A stretch of 40,418 bases of DNA from Leptolyngbya sp. (GCA_003249025.1 QBMH01000015.1:1-40418), one strand, 5' to 3'. Counted from the first letter of the stretch, positions 1 through 9,215 are shown. Notes: generated by a model not told the origin, from the sequence alone. A program made the numbers and translations.

Positions 1-1492
1 AGTTGAAGAGGGTATTTAATCCGCTTGTGACAGTACGAAGGGCGGAATGTGGGTTCCAGACAGATTGGAGCAGTTCTGGGTGCGCTGTGAGCAGAGTTGC
101 TAAATGTTCTTTCGGGTACATCATTAAATAAACATTAGGGGCGATTGCTTTGGAGTGGTTAAGGATGAAGCGAAAAGGCTTGCCGTCCTTAGATTGATGT
201 CGCCCCATATACGTACAAAGAAACCTTGCAGGATCTCTAGCTTCTTGCAAGTACCACAACGATCTATGTTTACACAAGTAACGCTCTGATATTCCAGCAT
301 CTATGCCTTGTTGAAGATAATTCCAAACAGAAGGATAATTAATGCGTAACTCTTCTGACTGCTGTTTACAGGTCAGCAAGAAAAGTTTGCGCTGGAAGTC
401 AGGATTTCCTTGTTTATCTGCAAATATTTCAGCATTTACCAAGTATCTAGGACTCGGCAAGATGGGCGTTAAAAGTTCATTTGGAATATGAAGCTGACAA
501 ATCTGTTCTGGTGTGAGAATGAAAAAGTTGTTGGCTCCAGTGGCAACTCCTCGCTTAATCTGAAATAAGTCAGACAACTTAATTTCAGACTTAATACTTG
601 TTTCTTGAGTGTCTAGAATGAAGCCTCTATTCCATTTTGAGGATTTTTGTAGAGTTTTTGTTGAGACAGTATGTGAAAAGCTTGGTTTACTAATACTTCC
701 TTCACAAGTAAATTCTACAGAGTAGTCACAAACTGGCTGTGTATTCTTAATCCAAATAACGGAAGTAGATACCAGCACATTAGCAAATTGCAAATCATTA
801 GGACTAAATCTGTGTACTCGAAGTAAAGTTACTTGATTTAACAGATATTCTTTGACTTTTCCTCCGTAATTTACATCCATAAACTCGGAAGGAATTAGCC
901 AGCAAGCCAAACCATCCTGTGACATCCATCCATGTGCTGCTAAGACAAAGTAGCAGTAAAGACCTGCGAGACCGCTTAGTTGAGTACCAGTGGCTTCTAT
1001 CCCTAGTTTCTTAAGAGAAGTTTTCTTATCGATTGACAAATGATGGTGCCGCACGTAAGGCGGGTTACAAATCAATAAGTTGGCTCTATCCTGTTTGTTC
1101 TTAGGTGCAATACTTTCTGTAAAATCTGCAATGTTAAGTTGTAGAGGAGTATTGACCCATAGCTTAAGGGCAGTTTCAGCAAAATCTTGATCGATTTCAT
1201 AACCAACAGCGCTTTCAATTTGTTCAATCGGAAATAATTGCAGCAAGGCAGAATAGAAGGAACCAGTCCCGATCGCCGGATCTAAAAATCGAATTTTTTC
1301 ATGGGGTGGAAGTAAAGTTTTAGAGTAATTGAGAATTTCAATCGCCAAGGCATTCGGCGTGGAAAACTGCCCTGAACGATTACGTTCCGCAGCATTCTTA
1401 GAAGCATCTAATTGAGTCTGTTCAATAATCCTCTTAGCTTCCATTGAAGCGATATAGCAAGATTGCTCATAATCCAAATTCTGCAAGGTCAT
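1..1492 (-). CDS. N6-adenine DNA methyltransferase of a XamI-like R-M system (C-terminus off the window edge)
   Basis: Reading the minus strand from an ATG at 1492 gives about 497 codons with no stop, open at the left edge of the window. It should methylate adenine in the recognition site to protect host DNA from the neighbouring endonuclease. Motif I (SAM binding) is visible as FLDPAIGTGSF at residues 69-79. The catalytic NPPY tetrad is at residues 143-146, followed by VRHHH. The region before motif I (RNRSGQFSTP) is typical of Eco57I-type N6-adenine methylases, and the later half would be the target recognition domain. The start overlaps the last 26 bases of the endonuclease frame, suggesting translational coupling. 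Length so far is close to what I expect for the family, so probably little is missing. Family assignment is strong; specificity (GTCGAC for XamI itself) is only inferred from the partner. Confidence 0.85.
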   Translation of the reverse strand, partial: MTLQNLDYEQSCYIASMEAKRIIEQTQLDASKNAAERNRSGQFSTPNALAIEILNYSKTLLPPHEKIRFLDPAIGTGSFYSALLQLFPIEQIESAVGYEIDQDFAETALKLWVNTPLQLNIADFTESIAPKNKQDRANLLICNPPYVRHHHLSIDKKTSLKKLGIEATGTQLSGLAGLYCYFVLAAHGWMSQDGLACWLIPSEFMDVNYGGKVKEYLLNQVTLLRVHRFSPNDLQFANVLVSTSVIWIKNTQPVCDYSVEFTCEGSISKPSFSHTVSTKTLQKSSKWNRGFILDTQETSIKSEIKLSDLFQIKRGVATGANNFFILTPEQICQLHIPNELLTPILPSPRYLVNAEIFADKQGNPDFQRKLFLLTCKQQSEELRINYPSVWNYLQQGIDAGISERYLCKHRSLWYLQEARDPARFLCTYMGRHQSKDGKPFRFILNHSKAIAPNVYLMMYPKEHLATLLTAHPELLQSVWNPHSALRTVTSGLNTLFN

Positions 1493-2431
1493 TGATGCGA
1501 TGTTCCCAAACCCAATCTATACCTTCCGCCGCCTCGTAGCCTAAATATCCACTGTCGAAGTAGCCACACAAGAATAAAACAAACTCAATCTGATTGCCAT
1601 AGGTTGCGTTGAGCATCTGGACTTTTCGAGCTTCTTCTTTTCTGCGCTTGTTGACATTTGTAAAGTCACCTGCCGATTTTGCTTCCATCAATAAAGGGCG
1701 ATCTCCTGATTGGGCTGTTTTACGCATAATCACCGCATCAATAGGAATATTGACTGTCTTTCCCCCTCATCAGACAAATTGACAGGTATATTCAAACGAA
1801 AACTGTATGTTCCTGGCGGCATTTCATTAAACCGCACCCTTTGAGCAGCAGGCAGTAGGCGATAGCTATGCCCATCAAGCCATGCGGCTATCTCCCGCAA
1901 TTGTCTTGTCTCCTGGGCGTTACGAACAATAGGATCTGCCGATGAACCACATAACCGATCTGCGACAATTGTGGCTGCACGATAGATCTCAGTTTCTGTC
2001 GGCGTTTGATTCGTATCGAGCCAAGGGAAAATATCTCGATCAGCAAGCCTTGAAACAATGCTTGTGATTTTTCTTAGTTCTTCGTTGAGACGATCGCTTG
2101 TTAGACGAACGGGGAGCTTACCTTGAATCTCCATTCGATCTACGACACTCTTCGCGACACCAGCTAGTCCAATGAGTCGATCTCTGGCTATAGGCGGACA
2201 AGTACACATCCTGAGAGTCGAAAGTATACCTGGATTTTGGCGTAGAATCTCCAAATGCAAATTCTTGAGGTTGTCGGTAGCTTTTAGGTTAGAAGCAACA
2301 ACTTCCGTGACTTTGACACGAGTTTCACGAAATGCTTGTGGCGCAAAATTTATAAACCAAGTGTTATACATATCAACAGACAGCGCTACGTCTGCTTTCC
2401 AGAGATCGGGTTTATCACGGTTTACTGCCAT
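1467..2431 (-). pseudogene. XamI-family type II restriction endonuclease, frameshifted
   Basis: Two minus-strand frames make one endonuclease. The upstream part (2431 to about 1767, starting MAVNRDKPDLWKADVALS) resembles the N-terminus of XamI-family enzymes. The downstream part (ending at 1467) carries the C-terminus with the nuclease core. The frame breaks in a run of five C on the plus strand (1762-1766). Adding one base there would restore ...DEGGKTVNIPIDAVIMRK..., joining the IDAV acidic residue to the LLMEAKSAGD segment, which fits a PD-(D/E)XK active site (D then ExK). As it stands, the upstream frame ends shortly after the run, before any catalytic residue, so the product would be inactive. 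Either this is a sequencing or assembly slip, or the restriction half of the system is dead while the methylase survives. Recognition of GTCGAC is known for XamI and only inferred here. Confidence 0.75.
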
Positions 2432-2522
2432 TCGAGCTTTACGGATGTGTTCGCCTCTACTTTACTCCTGCTGCATTATCAAGGGAAGACATATTATGGC
2501 ACCGTCAAGGATTAGCATCTAA

Positions 2523-3179
2523 ATGATTCAAACAATCTTAGTACCGCAAGGGGCAGAGCATCGCGCTGTCTGTCGAGGTTTGCGGGGCATTGCTGATCCG
2601 CCGACGGTGTTGCCTACGCCTGCCGGAGCGGCGATCGCGCCCTATTTGCGATCGCTACAAACCGCAGGCTGTCTTGTCAAAGGGCAGCGGGTTTTGATGA
2701 TGGGCTTATGTGGTGGCTTAATTGCAAAGCTGGAAATCGGTGATGCCGTGCTGTATGGCGAAAGCCTTGCTGCCACCCCTCACACTTGCGATCGCGATCT
2801 GACGATCCACCTCCAGTCTCTGCTGAGTGTGCCGATTGTTCAAGGTGTTACCAGCGATCGCGTCATTTCCACCGTTCACGATAAACAGCAGCTTGCCATT
2901 CAGTTCAGTGCGGATGTGGTGGATATGGAAAGTGTTGCTGTTTTGGCGATTCTGAACGCGATCGGGGTTTCCACCGCCGTTTTACGGGTCGTTAGTGATG
3001 ATTGCCATCACAACATTCCCAATCTCAGCAATGCCTTTAATGCCGAAGGTTCATTGCAGCCTGTAGCTTTAGCGATCGCAATGCTCCGCCACCCGATCGC
3101 CGCCACCCACCTCATCCGTGGCTCCCTACATGGCTTGAAAAGCCTGCAAGAGTTGACTCAAAGGCTATTTACCTTTTAA
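2523..3179 (+). CDS. hpnG: Hopanoid-associated phosphorylase HpnG (nucleoside phosphorylase fold)
   Basis: The 218-residue protein has the purine nucleoside phosphorylase / MTA-SAH nucleosidase fold. It shows a glycine-rich early strand (LMMGLCGGLIAKLEIGDAVL, about residues 59-78), the diagnostic VVDMES motif near residue 140, and a late SDD. HpnG enzymes remove adenine from adenosylhopane on the way to ribosylhopane and bacteriohopanetetrol, at the cytoplasmic face of the membrane. By motif alone it could be any nucleosidase. The assignment rests on its place beside hpnB and shc, a neighbourhood typical of hopanoid loci. hpnH, which makes adenosylhopane, is not in this window. The ATG at 2523 gives a start MIQTILVPQGAE that fits the family. 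The gene is 9 bases from the convergent hpnB stop. Confidence 0.8.
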   Translation: MIQTILVPQGAEHRAVCRGLRGIADPPTVLPTPAGAAIAPYLRSLQTAGCLVKGQRVLMMGLCGGLIAKLEIGDAVLYGESLAATPHTCDRDLTIHLQSLLSVPIVQGVTSDRVISTVHDKQQLAIQFSADVVDMESVAVLAILNAIGVSTAVLRVVSDDCHHNIPNLSNAFNAEGSLQPVALAIAMLRHPIAATHLIRGSLHGLKSLQELTQRLFTF

Positions 3180-3188
3180 TGAGGGGTA

Positions 3189-4451
3189 TTAATTGGCTTC
3201 CGTGGGATACACTCGCCCTTTCCAGGCTCCGCCCTGTCCGCGCCAGTGACGGATGGCAGAATCAATGGTCATTAAGTTGTAGAGAAAGGCGATCGCGGGT
3301 AAGCAAACTGCCCATAGGAAAGACAGGTTATACAGTCGCACAGTCGGCAAATAAGCGATCGCCATCAATATCCAGCCCAGTAAACCCGTGATGCTCAGCG
3401 TCCAGTTTTGAGTGAAAACGCCAATGAAGAGGGCGATCGGGGCGACCAAATAGATCAACGTCATGCCAAACACGGTTCCCATTAGCAAGAATGGCGAGTA
3501 ACCCAATTGGGTATAGGCAGTGCGCGCCACCATCTCCCAAATGGTTGCCAGGGTATCGTAAGGGCGGAGGCTGCGTGTGGTTTGCGTTAATCCCAGCCAG
3601 ATTTTGCCAGAGGTGCCAGAGGGTAGGCGATCGGGTTGCCTCACTTCCTTGCTTGCCTGTCTTTTTACCTGCTGCGCCAAGGAGCAATCATCAATTAAGG
3701 CTTGCCGCAAACTTTGCAGTCCGCCAATGCCTGCCAGGGCTTGCCGCTGCATCAGAATACAGCCGCCAGCAGCAGCAGCAGTCGAACGATTGGGATGATT
3801 CACCCAGGGAAAGGGATAGAGCTTTTGAAAAAAGAAGACAAAAGCCGGAATCAGCAATTTTTCCCAGACGCTCTGACACCGCAGCAACACCATCAGCGAA
3901 ACGAGATCGAGGTCATCATGTTGGGCTTTGGTCACCAATTGATGGAGATTGGCGAGATCGTGTTCAATATCGGCATCAGTCAACAAAAAATAGTCTGGCA
4001 CCGGGTCGTAGGTTTGAGCTTGTTGAACGCCCTGCTCCATTGCCCAAAGTTTTCCCGTCCAGCCTGGGGGTAGAGGTTTGGCACTAATCACTGTTAGCCT
4101 TTCGGATACATTGAGTTCTTGGGCGATCGCCTGCGCGATCGTGCCCGTCCCATCCGTGCTTTGGTCATCCACCACAATCATGTGAAATTCACCGGGATAA
4201 TCTTGCAACAGCAGCGATCGCAGCGTTTTCGGCAGCATATCCGCTTCATTTCGAGCCGGAATTATCGCGCAGACGGTAGGAAAGGTGTCGGGTGTTGGGA
4301 TGTTTTTTTTAAACTCCGCACTCCGCACCCCCGACTCCGCACTCTTTTCTTCTAGCCGCTGATTGCAGCGCCAAAACTGTCCCCAAAGCGCCAGTAGTCC
4401 TGCCCAAATCAGCGCAGATAGCAGCGCCATCGCCAGACCTAGTTCACCCAT
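3189..4451 (-). CDS. hpnB: Hopene-associated family 2 glycosyltransferase HpnB
   Basis: This is a membrane-anchored GT-A glycosyltransferase. An N-terminal hydrophobic helix (about residues 5-25) precedes the catalytic domain with CAIIPARNEA, the nucleotide-binding VVDDQSTDGT and the metal-binding TDADIEH. Three or so hydrophobic segments close the C-terminus. HpnB proteins occur with squalene-hopene cyclase genes and are thought to glycosylate hopanoid side chains, though the exact substrate is not settled. I use the ATG at 4451 because it gives the family-like MGELGLAM start; an ATG at 4475 or a TTG at 4487 are possible and none has a clear ribosome site. It is divergent from shc with a very short gap, so the shc promoter must lie at least partly in the start of this gene. 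Residues about 33-58 are encoded by a low-complexity repeat, unusual inside a protein (see findings). Confidence 0.82.
   Translation of the reverse strand: MGELGLAMALLSALIWAGLLALWGQFWRCNQRLEEKSAESGVRSAEFKKNIPTPDTFPTVCAIIPARNEADMLPKTLRSLLLQDYPGEFHMIVVDDQSTDGTGTIAQAIAQELNVSERLTVISAKPLPPGWTGKLWAMEQGVQQAQTYDPVPDYFLLTDADIEHDLANLHQLVTKAQHDDLDLVSLMVLLRCQSVWEKLLIPAFVFFFQKLYPFPWVNHPNRSTAAAAGGCILMQRQALAGIGGLQSLRQALIDDCSLAQQVKRQASKEVRQPDRLPSGTSGKIWLGLTQTTRSLRPYDTLATIWEMVARTAYTQLGYSPFLLMGTVFGMTLIYLVAPIALFIGVFTQNWTLSITGLLGWILMAIAYLPTVRLYNLSFLWAVCLPAIAFLYNLMTIDSAIRHWRGQGGAWKGRVYPTEAN
4284..4344. repeat. Low-complexity heptamer-like repeat inside hpnB
   Basis: The unit ACTCCGC(A) appears three times in 4313-4344 with a C-rich interruption, preceded by a GGTGTCGGGTGTTGGG stretch. 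Such short tandem repeats are common between genes in filamentous cyanobacteria; here the tract is in frame and translated within the linker after the hpnB membrane helix. Confidence 0.6.
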
Positions 4452-4517
4452 CCGCACGATTGCCAAACTCAACATACACAGGCACAATACATCAACATTG
4501 GGGAGGAGTGTGAATCA

Positions 4518-6455
4518 ATGCCAACGCAGGATCAAGTTTTGTCATCGAGTATCTCGCTAGAAAAGCTGGATCAGGTCATCGATCGCAGCCAGGATTATTT
4601 GCTCTCGCTGCAAGCCACAGAAGGCTACTGGTGGGCAGAGCTAGAGTCGAATGTGACCATGGCAGCGGAGACGGTGCTGGTTCACAAAATTTGGGGCACG
4701 GATGCGACTCGTCCCTTGCACAAGGTTGAGAATTATTTGCGGCGGCAACAGTGTGATCATGGCGGTTGGGAGCTTTTTTATGGCGATCGCGGCGAACTGA
4801 GCACAAGTGTTGAAGCGTACATGGCAATGCGATTATTGGGCGTACCTGCCTCTGATCCGGCATTGCAACGGGCGCGAAAATTTATCTGCGATCGCGGCGG
4901 CATCAGCAAAACTCGCATTTTTACCAAGTTTCATCTGGCATTAATCGGCTGCTATGACTGGAGCGGCTTGCCGTCTCTTCCACCTTGGCTGATGCTGTTA
5001 CCCGACAGTTTCCCGATCTACGAAATGTCCAGTTGGGCGCGGGGCAGCACCGTGCCCTTGCTGATTGTGTTTGATCGAAAGCCCGTGTATGTCGTCGATC
5101 CCGCGATCAACTTGGATGAACTTTATGCCGAAGGGCGCGAACATGCCAAGTTTGAACTGCCCAGCAAAGGCGACTGGAGCGATATATTTTTGTGGCTCGA
5201 CCAGGCATTTAAACTGGGCGAAGCGCTCAATTTAGTCCCGTTTCGGCAAGAAGGACTTGCCGCCGCCGAAAAATGGGTGTTGGAGCGGCAAGAACCCACG
5301 GGCGACTGGGGCGGCATTATTCCCGCCATGTTGAATTCGTTGCTGGCGTTGAGGGCGCTGGGATACGATGCCCACGATCCAGAAGTAGTGCGGGGGATGC
5401 AATCCGTCGATCGCTTTGCGATTGAAACAGAGGACGGTTACTGGATGCAGCCCTGCGTTTCGCCCGTGTGGGATACGGCGTTGGTCATTCGTGCCCTGGT
5501 GGATTCTGGGATTGCGCCCGACCATCCAGCCTTGGTGCAGGGTGCCCAATGGCTGCTGGATCACCAAATTTTGGATGATGGCGACTGGACGGTGAAAAAT
5601 AAAGCTGGCAAGCCCGGAGGTTGGGCATTTGAGTTTATCAATCGGTTTTATCCTGATGTGGATGACTCGGCGGTGGTGGTGATGGCGCTGAATGCAGTGC
5701 AAATGCCGAATGAGAGCATGAAACAGCAGGCGATCGCCCGGTGCGTTGACTGGATTGCTACAATGCAGTGTAATGGCGGCGGTTGGGCAGCCTTTGACCT
5801 GAATAACGATGCCGATTGGCTGAATCAGGTGCCCTATGGCGACCTCAAAGCCATGATCGACCCGAATACGGCGGATGTGACGGCACGGGTGCTGGAAATG
5901 ATGGGGCGATTGGATGGCAACAGTCCGGCAGCGCTATCCCAAACTGCCATAGATCGTGCGATCGCCTATTTGCGCCACGAGCAGGAACCCGAAGGCGGCT
6001 GGTTTGGGCGCTGGGGAGTTAATTATATTTACGGGACAGCAGGCGTTTTGTCTGCACTTTCCTTACTGGCTCCAAGTATCTGCCAGCGGGAAATTGAACG
6101 CGCTGCCCACTGGTTGCTCACCTGCCAAAACTCAGATGGCGGCTGGGGCGAAACCTGCTTCAGCTACAACGATCGCTCGTTGATGGGTCAGGGCGACAGC
6201 ACTGCCTCCCAAACCGCCTGGGCACTCACAGGATTGCTGGCAGCAGGTGACGCGACGGGCACCCACAACCTGGCGGCGATCGAACGCGGAGTGAAGTATT
6301 TGCTTGATACCCAACGACCCGATGGCACCTGGGATGAAGCCTATTTCACCGGAACGGGTTTTCCGGGGCACTTCTACTTGAAATATCACCTGTATCTGCA
6401 ACATTTTCCCCTGACCGCGATCGGTCGCTATCGGGCATTGCTGCTTAAGGTGTGA
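4518..6455 (+). CDS. shc: Squalene-hopene cyclase
   Basis: The 645-residue enzyme cyclises squalene to hopene (and diplopterol), the committed step of hopanoid synthesis, as a monotopic membrane protein. The catalytic DVDD (family DXDD) is at residues 380-383, in a setting like the DXDD of the Alicyclobacillus enzyme. Many QW repeats are visible (for example QxxxGGW-type segments near residues 77-84, 258-266, 422-428, 492-498 and 535-545), and the active-site cavity segment FGRWGVNYIYGT is present near residue 500. Length is normal for the family. An ATG start with GGGAGGAG about 8 bases upstream is well supported. The last 11 bases overlap the convergent Uma2-family gene. With hpnG and hpnB it forms a small hopanoid locus. 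I see no frameshift or missing key residue. Confidence 0.97.
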   Translation: MPTQDQVLSSSISLEKLDQVIDRSQDYLLSLQATEGYWWAELESNVTMAAETVLVHKIWGTDATRPLHKVENYLRRQQCDHGGWELFYGDRGELSTSVEAYMAMRLLGVPASDPALQRARKFICDRGGISKTRIFTKFHLALIGCYDWSGLPSLPPWLMLLPDSFPIYEMSSWARGSTVPLLIVFDRKPVYVVDPAINLDELYAEGREHAKFELPSKGDWSDIFLWLDQAFKLGEALNLVPFRQEGLAAAEKWVLERQEPTGDWGGIIPAMLNSLLALRALGYDAHDPEVVRGMQSVDRFAIETEDGYWMQPCVSPVWDTALVIRALVDSGIAPDHPALVQGAQWLLDHQILDDGDWTVKNKAGKPGGWAFEFINRFYPDVDDSAVVVMALNAVQMPNESMKQQAIARCVDWIATMQCNGGGWAAFDLNNDADWLNQVPYGDLKAMIDPNTADVTARVLEMMGRLDGNSPAALSQTAIDRAIAYLRHEQEPEGGWFGRWGVNYIYGTAGVLSALSLLAPSICQREIERAAHWLLTCQNSDGGWGETCFSYNDRSLMGQGDSTASQTAWALTGLLAAGDATGTHNLAAIERGVKYLLDTQRPDGTWDEAYFTGTGFPGHFYLKYHLYLQHFPLTAIGRYRALLLKV

Positions 6456-7056
6456 TTTTTGCGGGAAAGGTTTTGGATAAATCTAAGATTAAATCAGGGA
6501 AGTGCGGCAGGGAGATCGCTTCATTGGGTAGCGACACTCTTTTAATTCGATAACCAAAATCTCCTTGAAATCTCTGATAAGGTTCGCTGTAGGTTTCTAA
6601 AACGTTTTCCAGTAGGTTGAAAATCCAGTAATCTTGAATGTTGTTTTCAGCATAGAGACTCAGTTTTGTTTCCTGGTCGTAAGTCAAAGAAGAGTCAGAA
6701 ATTTCAATCAGCAATAAGACATCCTCTGGAGTTGGATGGATTGATACGTAGTCGTCATCACGGTTTTTGACGACAGCAAAATCAGGTTCGGGTGCCCCAT
6801 CAGTTGGCATGACTACAGGAGACTGATCTTGAAGCGTTGCCCGATCGCCAATGAGTTTAGGAAGTTCTCGAATTAGTTTTCGGTTACAAGCTTCGTGCGC
6901 GGTGCCTTTTGCTGCCATGTATACCAGTTCTCCTCGAATCAATTCGATGCGATCGCCTTGTGCAAAAAAACCAAGCTCACCCAGGCGATGATACTCCTCT
7001 AGCGTGAAGCGTTTGATAGTCGGAGTTTGGGCGTGGTTGCCTGTGGAAAGATTCAT
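6445..7056 (-). CDS. Uma2-family putative endonuclease (DUF820)
   Basis: This 203-residue protein matches the Uma2/DUF820 family, which is greatly expanded in cyanobacteria and has a PD-(D/E)XK nuclease-like fold. The pattern is visible: RFTLEEYHRLGELGFF at the start, DRIELIRGELVYM, then EPDFAVV, LLIEISDSSLTYDQETK (acidic and lysine residues of the active site) and YAENNIQDYWIFNL. The biological role of these proteins is unknown; nuclease activity is inferred from fold only. The 3' end overlaps shc by 11 bases on the opposite strand. The gene is divergent from murD with a 124-base gap. The ATG at 7056 lacks an obvious Shine-Dalgarno. Confidence 0.85.
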   Translation of the reverse strand: MNLSTGNHAQTPTIKRFTLEEYHRLGELGFFAQGDRIELIRGELVYMAAKGTAHEACNRKLIRELPKLIGDRATLQDQSPVVMPTDGAPEPDFAVVKNRDDDYVSIHPTPEDVLLLIEISDSSLTYDQETKLSLYAENNIQDYWIFNLLENVLETYSEPYQRFQGDFGYRIKRVSLPNEAISLPHFPDLILDLSKTFPAKITP

Positions 7057-7180
7057 AGGAGTTTTAGTGAATGCATCTTATGTTTGGGATTATAACGATT
7101 CGCGTTGTTCAGCGCGATCGCACGATCCGGATTAGCAGTACTATGAGGGGTACAAAATTAGGGATTCCGACTCAGTAGCT

Positions 7181-8542
7181 ATGCCTCAAGCCTGTGTAAT
7201 CGGTCTGGGAAAATCAGGTGTTGCCGCAGCCCGATTGCTCAAACGTCAAGGTTGGCAAGTGGTTGTCAATGATTCTGGCAACTCAGCAGCGCTGCAACAA
7301 CAGCAGCAGCAATTAGAGTCTGAAGAGATTGAGGTTAACTTAGGTAGTTTTTTCGATCCGGAAGCCCTAGCGCCGGAGTTGGTCGTGGTCAGTCCGGGGG
7401 TGCCGTGGGATGTGCCGGGACTATTGCGCTGTCGTGAGTTGGGGATTGAAACCATTGGCGAGATGGAATTGGCATGGCGTAATTTAAAGGATATTCCCTG
7501 GGTTGGCATTACTGGAACCAATGGCAAAACGACCACGACCGCATTAACGGCTGCCATTTTCCAAGCGGCTGGACTTGACGCTCCGGCATTTGGCAATATT
7601 GGCTATGCGGCGTGTGAAGTGGCGTTGGCAACGAAAAGACCGGAGTGGGCGATCTCGGAACTCAGCAGTTATCAAATCGAAGCATCTTCTTCTATCTCTC
7701 CCAAAATTGGCATCTGGACGACCTTCACACCCGATCATCTTAGTCGGCACAAAACCCTGGAGCGCTATTACAACATCAAGGCGCAACTGTTGCAGCGATC
7801 GCAGTTTCAAATCTTCAACGCCGATGATCCCTACCTTCGCAGCGTCAGCAAATTGATGGCAGAACCCGTGCGATCAGACACCTGCTGGACGAGTGTGCAA
7901 GGTCTGGCAAATATCCCTGGCAACCCTGAGCTAAGCGTTTACATTGAAGACGGTTGGGTGAGAACTCCAGCGGAATTAATCTTGCCAGCTAGCCTATTCA
8001 AAATGCCTGGAAGTCACAATCAGCAAAATCTGTTGATGGCAGTGGCAGCAGCAAGACTAGCAGGCATTGATAAGAAAGCGATCGCCGAAGCAGTGACAAG
8101 CTTCTCAGGAGTGCCCCATCGCCTGGAATACATTTGCACTTGGCAAGGCATTAATTTTATCAATGACAGTAAAGCCACCAATTACGATGCCGCTCAGGTC
8201 GGATTAGCCTCTGTCACCAGTCCAGCAATTTTGATTGCCGGTGGCGAAGCCAAACAAGGAGACGACCAAGCCTGGATTGCCACTATTCAACAAAAAGCAG
8301 CAGCGGTTCTGCTGATTGGCACGGCTGCCCCGGTTTTTGCGAAGCGGCTAGACGAGGCAAACTATTCTAACTACGAAATCGTTGAAACCATGGATCGCGC
8401 GATCGCGCGATCGCGGGAACTAGCTCCCCAGTTAGGTGCTGCTGTAGTCCTACTCTCACCTGCCTGTGCCAGCTTTGATCACTATCAGAACTTTGAGCAA
8501 CGTGGTGATCATTTCCGCCAACTCTGCAATGAGGGGAAATAG
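7181..8542 (+). CDS. murD: UDP-N-acetylmuramoylalanine--D-glutamate ligase
   Basis: MurD adds D-glutamate to UDP-MurNAc-L-alanine in the cytoplasmic phase of peptidoglycan synthesis, using ATP. The 453-residue length is normal. The N-terminal Rossmann domain begins [16 protein letters not shown]. The ATP-binding P-loop [12 protein letters not shown] is at residues 109-120. SELSSYQIE and the [20 protein letters not shown] segment follow, and the C-terminal domain carries FINDSKATN and [23 protein letters not shown] glutamine run (residues 39-44) is encoded by a CAA/CAG tract. Near the 3' end three overlapping GCGATCGC octamers (8393-8416) encode part of [10 protein letters not shown]. The gene stands alone; its stop lies inside a low-complexity tract. 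Confidence 0.97.
   Translation: MPQACVIGLGKSGVAAARLLKRQGWQVVVNDSGNSAALQQQQQQLESEEIEVNLGSFFDPEALAPELVVVSPGVPWDVPGLLRCRELGIETIGEMELAWRNLKDIPWVGITGTNGKTTTTALTAAIFQAAGLDAPAFGNIGYAACEVALATKRPEWAISELSSYQIEASSSISPKIGIWTTFTPDHLSRHKTLERYYNIKAQLLQRSQFQIFNADDPYLRSVSKLMAEPVRSDTCWTSVQGLANIPGNPELSVYIEDGWVRTPAELILPASLFKMPGSHNQQNLLMAVAAARLAGIDKKAIAEAVTSFSGVPHRLEYICTWQGINFINDSKATNYDAAQVGLASVTSPAILIAGGEAKQGDDQAWIATIQQKAAAVLLIGTAAPVFAKRLDEANYSNYEIVETMDRAIARSRELAPQLGAAVVLLSPACASFDHYQNFEQRGDHFRQLCNEGK
8393..8416. repeat. Tandem HIP1 octamers within murD
   Basis: Overlapping GCGATCGC units are packed head to tail here. The same octamer occurs singly throughout the window and is the hallmark HIP1 sequence of cyanobacterial genomes. 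Confidence 0.7.
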
Positions 8543-8594
8543 GGAATAGGAGTTTTGAAATTCACCTAACACCTGACACCCGAAACCTGACCCC
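8533..8594. repeat. Intergenic low-complexity repeat (GGGAATAG / CACCTAACACCTGACACC type)
   Basis: The tract GGGGAAATAGGGAATAGG is followed by CACCTAACACCTGACACC and a degenerate copy AAACCTGACCCC. The same two motifs recur together at 37181-37270. It spans the murD stop and reaches the stop of the convergent gene. This looks like the short tandem repeats scattered in filamentous cyanobacterial genomes. Confidence 0.55.
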
Positions 8595-8998
8595 TACTTC
8601 TCCGGCTTCTGCGTGCTTTCCTCAATCTCTGACAAAGTTTGCAGCACCAGGCGTTTTGCCTCAAGTTTCCAGCCATAGCGCTGGAGGGCGATCGCCAATC
8701 CACCTGCAACCACAGTCACAATCAGGTCTAACGGTTGCAGCATGGAGATGCCAAACAGCAACCCTAATCCAGCAATGCCCCAAAAAGGCAGGGCTACGGT
8801 TTGCCGTTGTTCCACGATTATTTGACTAATCGGATCAGTAGGAATCTCTGCCACTAAAGTTTCTTTAATCTGCTTTTGCTCCCTCGCGCTGACGGACAGA
8901 CCAATTTTTTGGCGCAGTTTTTCTAGTTTTCGGGCATCGGTGCTGTATTGGGTCAGTTCATCTTCTGCCATCATGATCAAGCGTTCATACTGTCCCAC
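8594..8998 (-). CDS. Conserved small membrane protein of unknown function
   Basis: I do not recognise a named family. The 134-residue product has a charged, helical N-terminal half (about residues 1-65, rich in K/E/Q, possibly coiled). Two closely spaced hydrophobic segments follow at about residues 70-85 and 88-105 (VALPFWGIAGLGLLFGISML and a following one), then a short basic/acidic tail (RYGWKLEAKRLVLQ...EEST). Topology therefore suggests a hairpin in the membrane with both ends on the same side. ATG start at 8998 (MGQYERLIMMAEDEL). The gene is convergent with murD. The sequence is well-formed and its codon use matches its neighbours, so I take it as real; function is unknown. Confidence 0.7.
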   Translation of the reverse strand: MGQYERLIMMAEDELTQYSTDARKLEKLRQKIGLSVSAREQKQIKETLVAEIPTDPISQIIVEQRQTVALPFWGIAGLGLLFGISMLQPLDLIVTVVAGGLAIALQRYGWKLEAKRLVLQTLSEIEESTQKPEK

Positions 8999-9215
8999 GG
9001 GTCAACCTCTTCCGCTTACACCATTGTTTGCTTACGCGATCCTAATTATCTCACTGAAGGCACTGTGAGCAAGAGGCGAAATTTTTGGGCGATCGCCCAA
9101 ACCAAATTAATCGAGGTCATGCAAACTGGCACAATTACCGTACCTGAATTTCATTTCACGAGTATTTCTAGATCAGTCAAACTGTAAATAATTCCCTTAA
9201 TCAGGTGGGTATCGT

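Noticed and set aside
2172-2522. Plus-strand 116-codon frame over the endonuclease gene
   Set aside because: It is antisense to the XamI-like reading frame, has no recognisable domain, and its composition is that of a shadow frame.
2640-2660. HIP1 octamers as regulatory sites or an array
   Set aside because: The GCGATCGC octamers are spread through coding and non-coding DNA across the window and are a genome-wide signature; they have no array structure here.
8948-9187. 79-codon plus-strand frame between the small membrane protein and the BrkB-family gene
   Set aside because: It starts inside the opposite gene, its sequence is not protein-like, and no ribosome site is evident.
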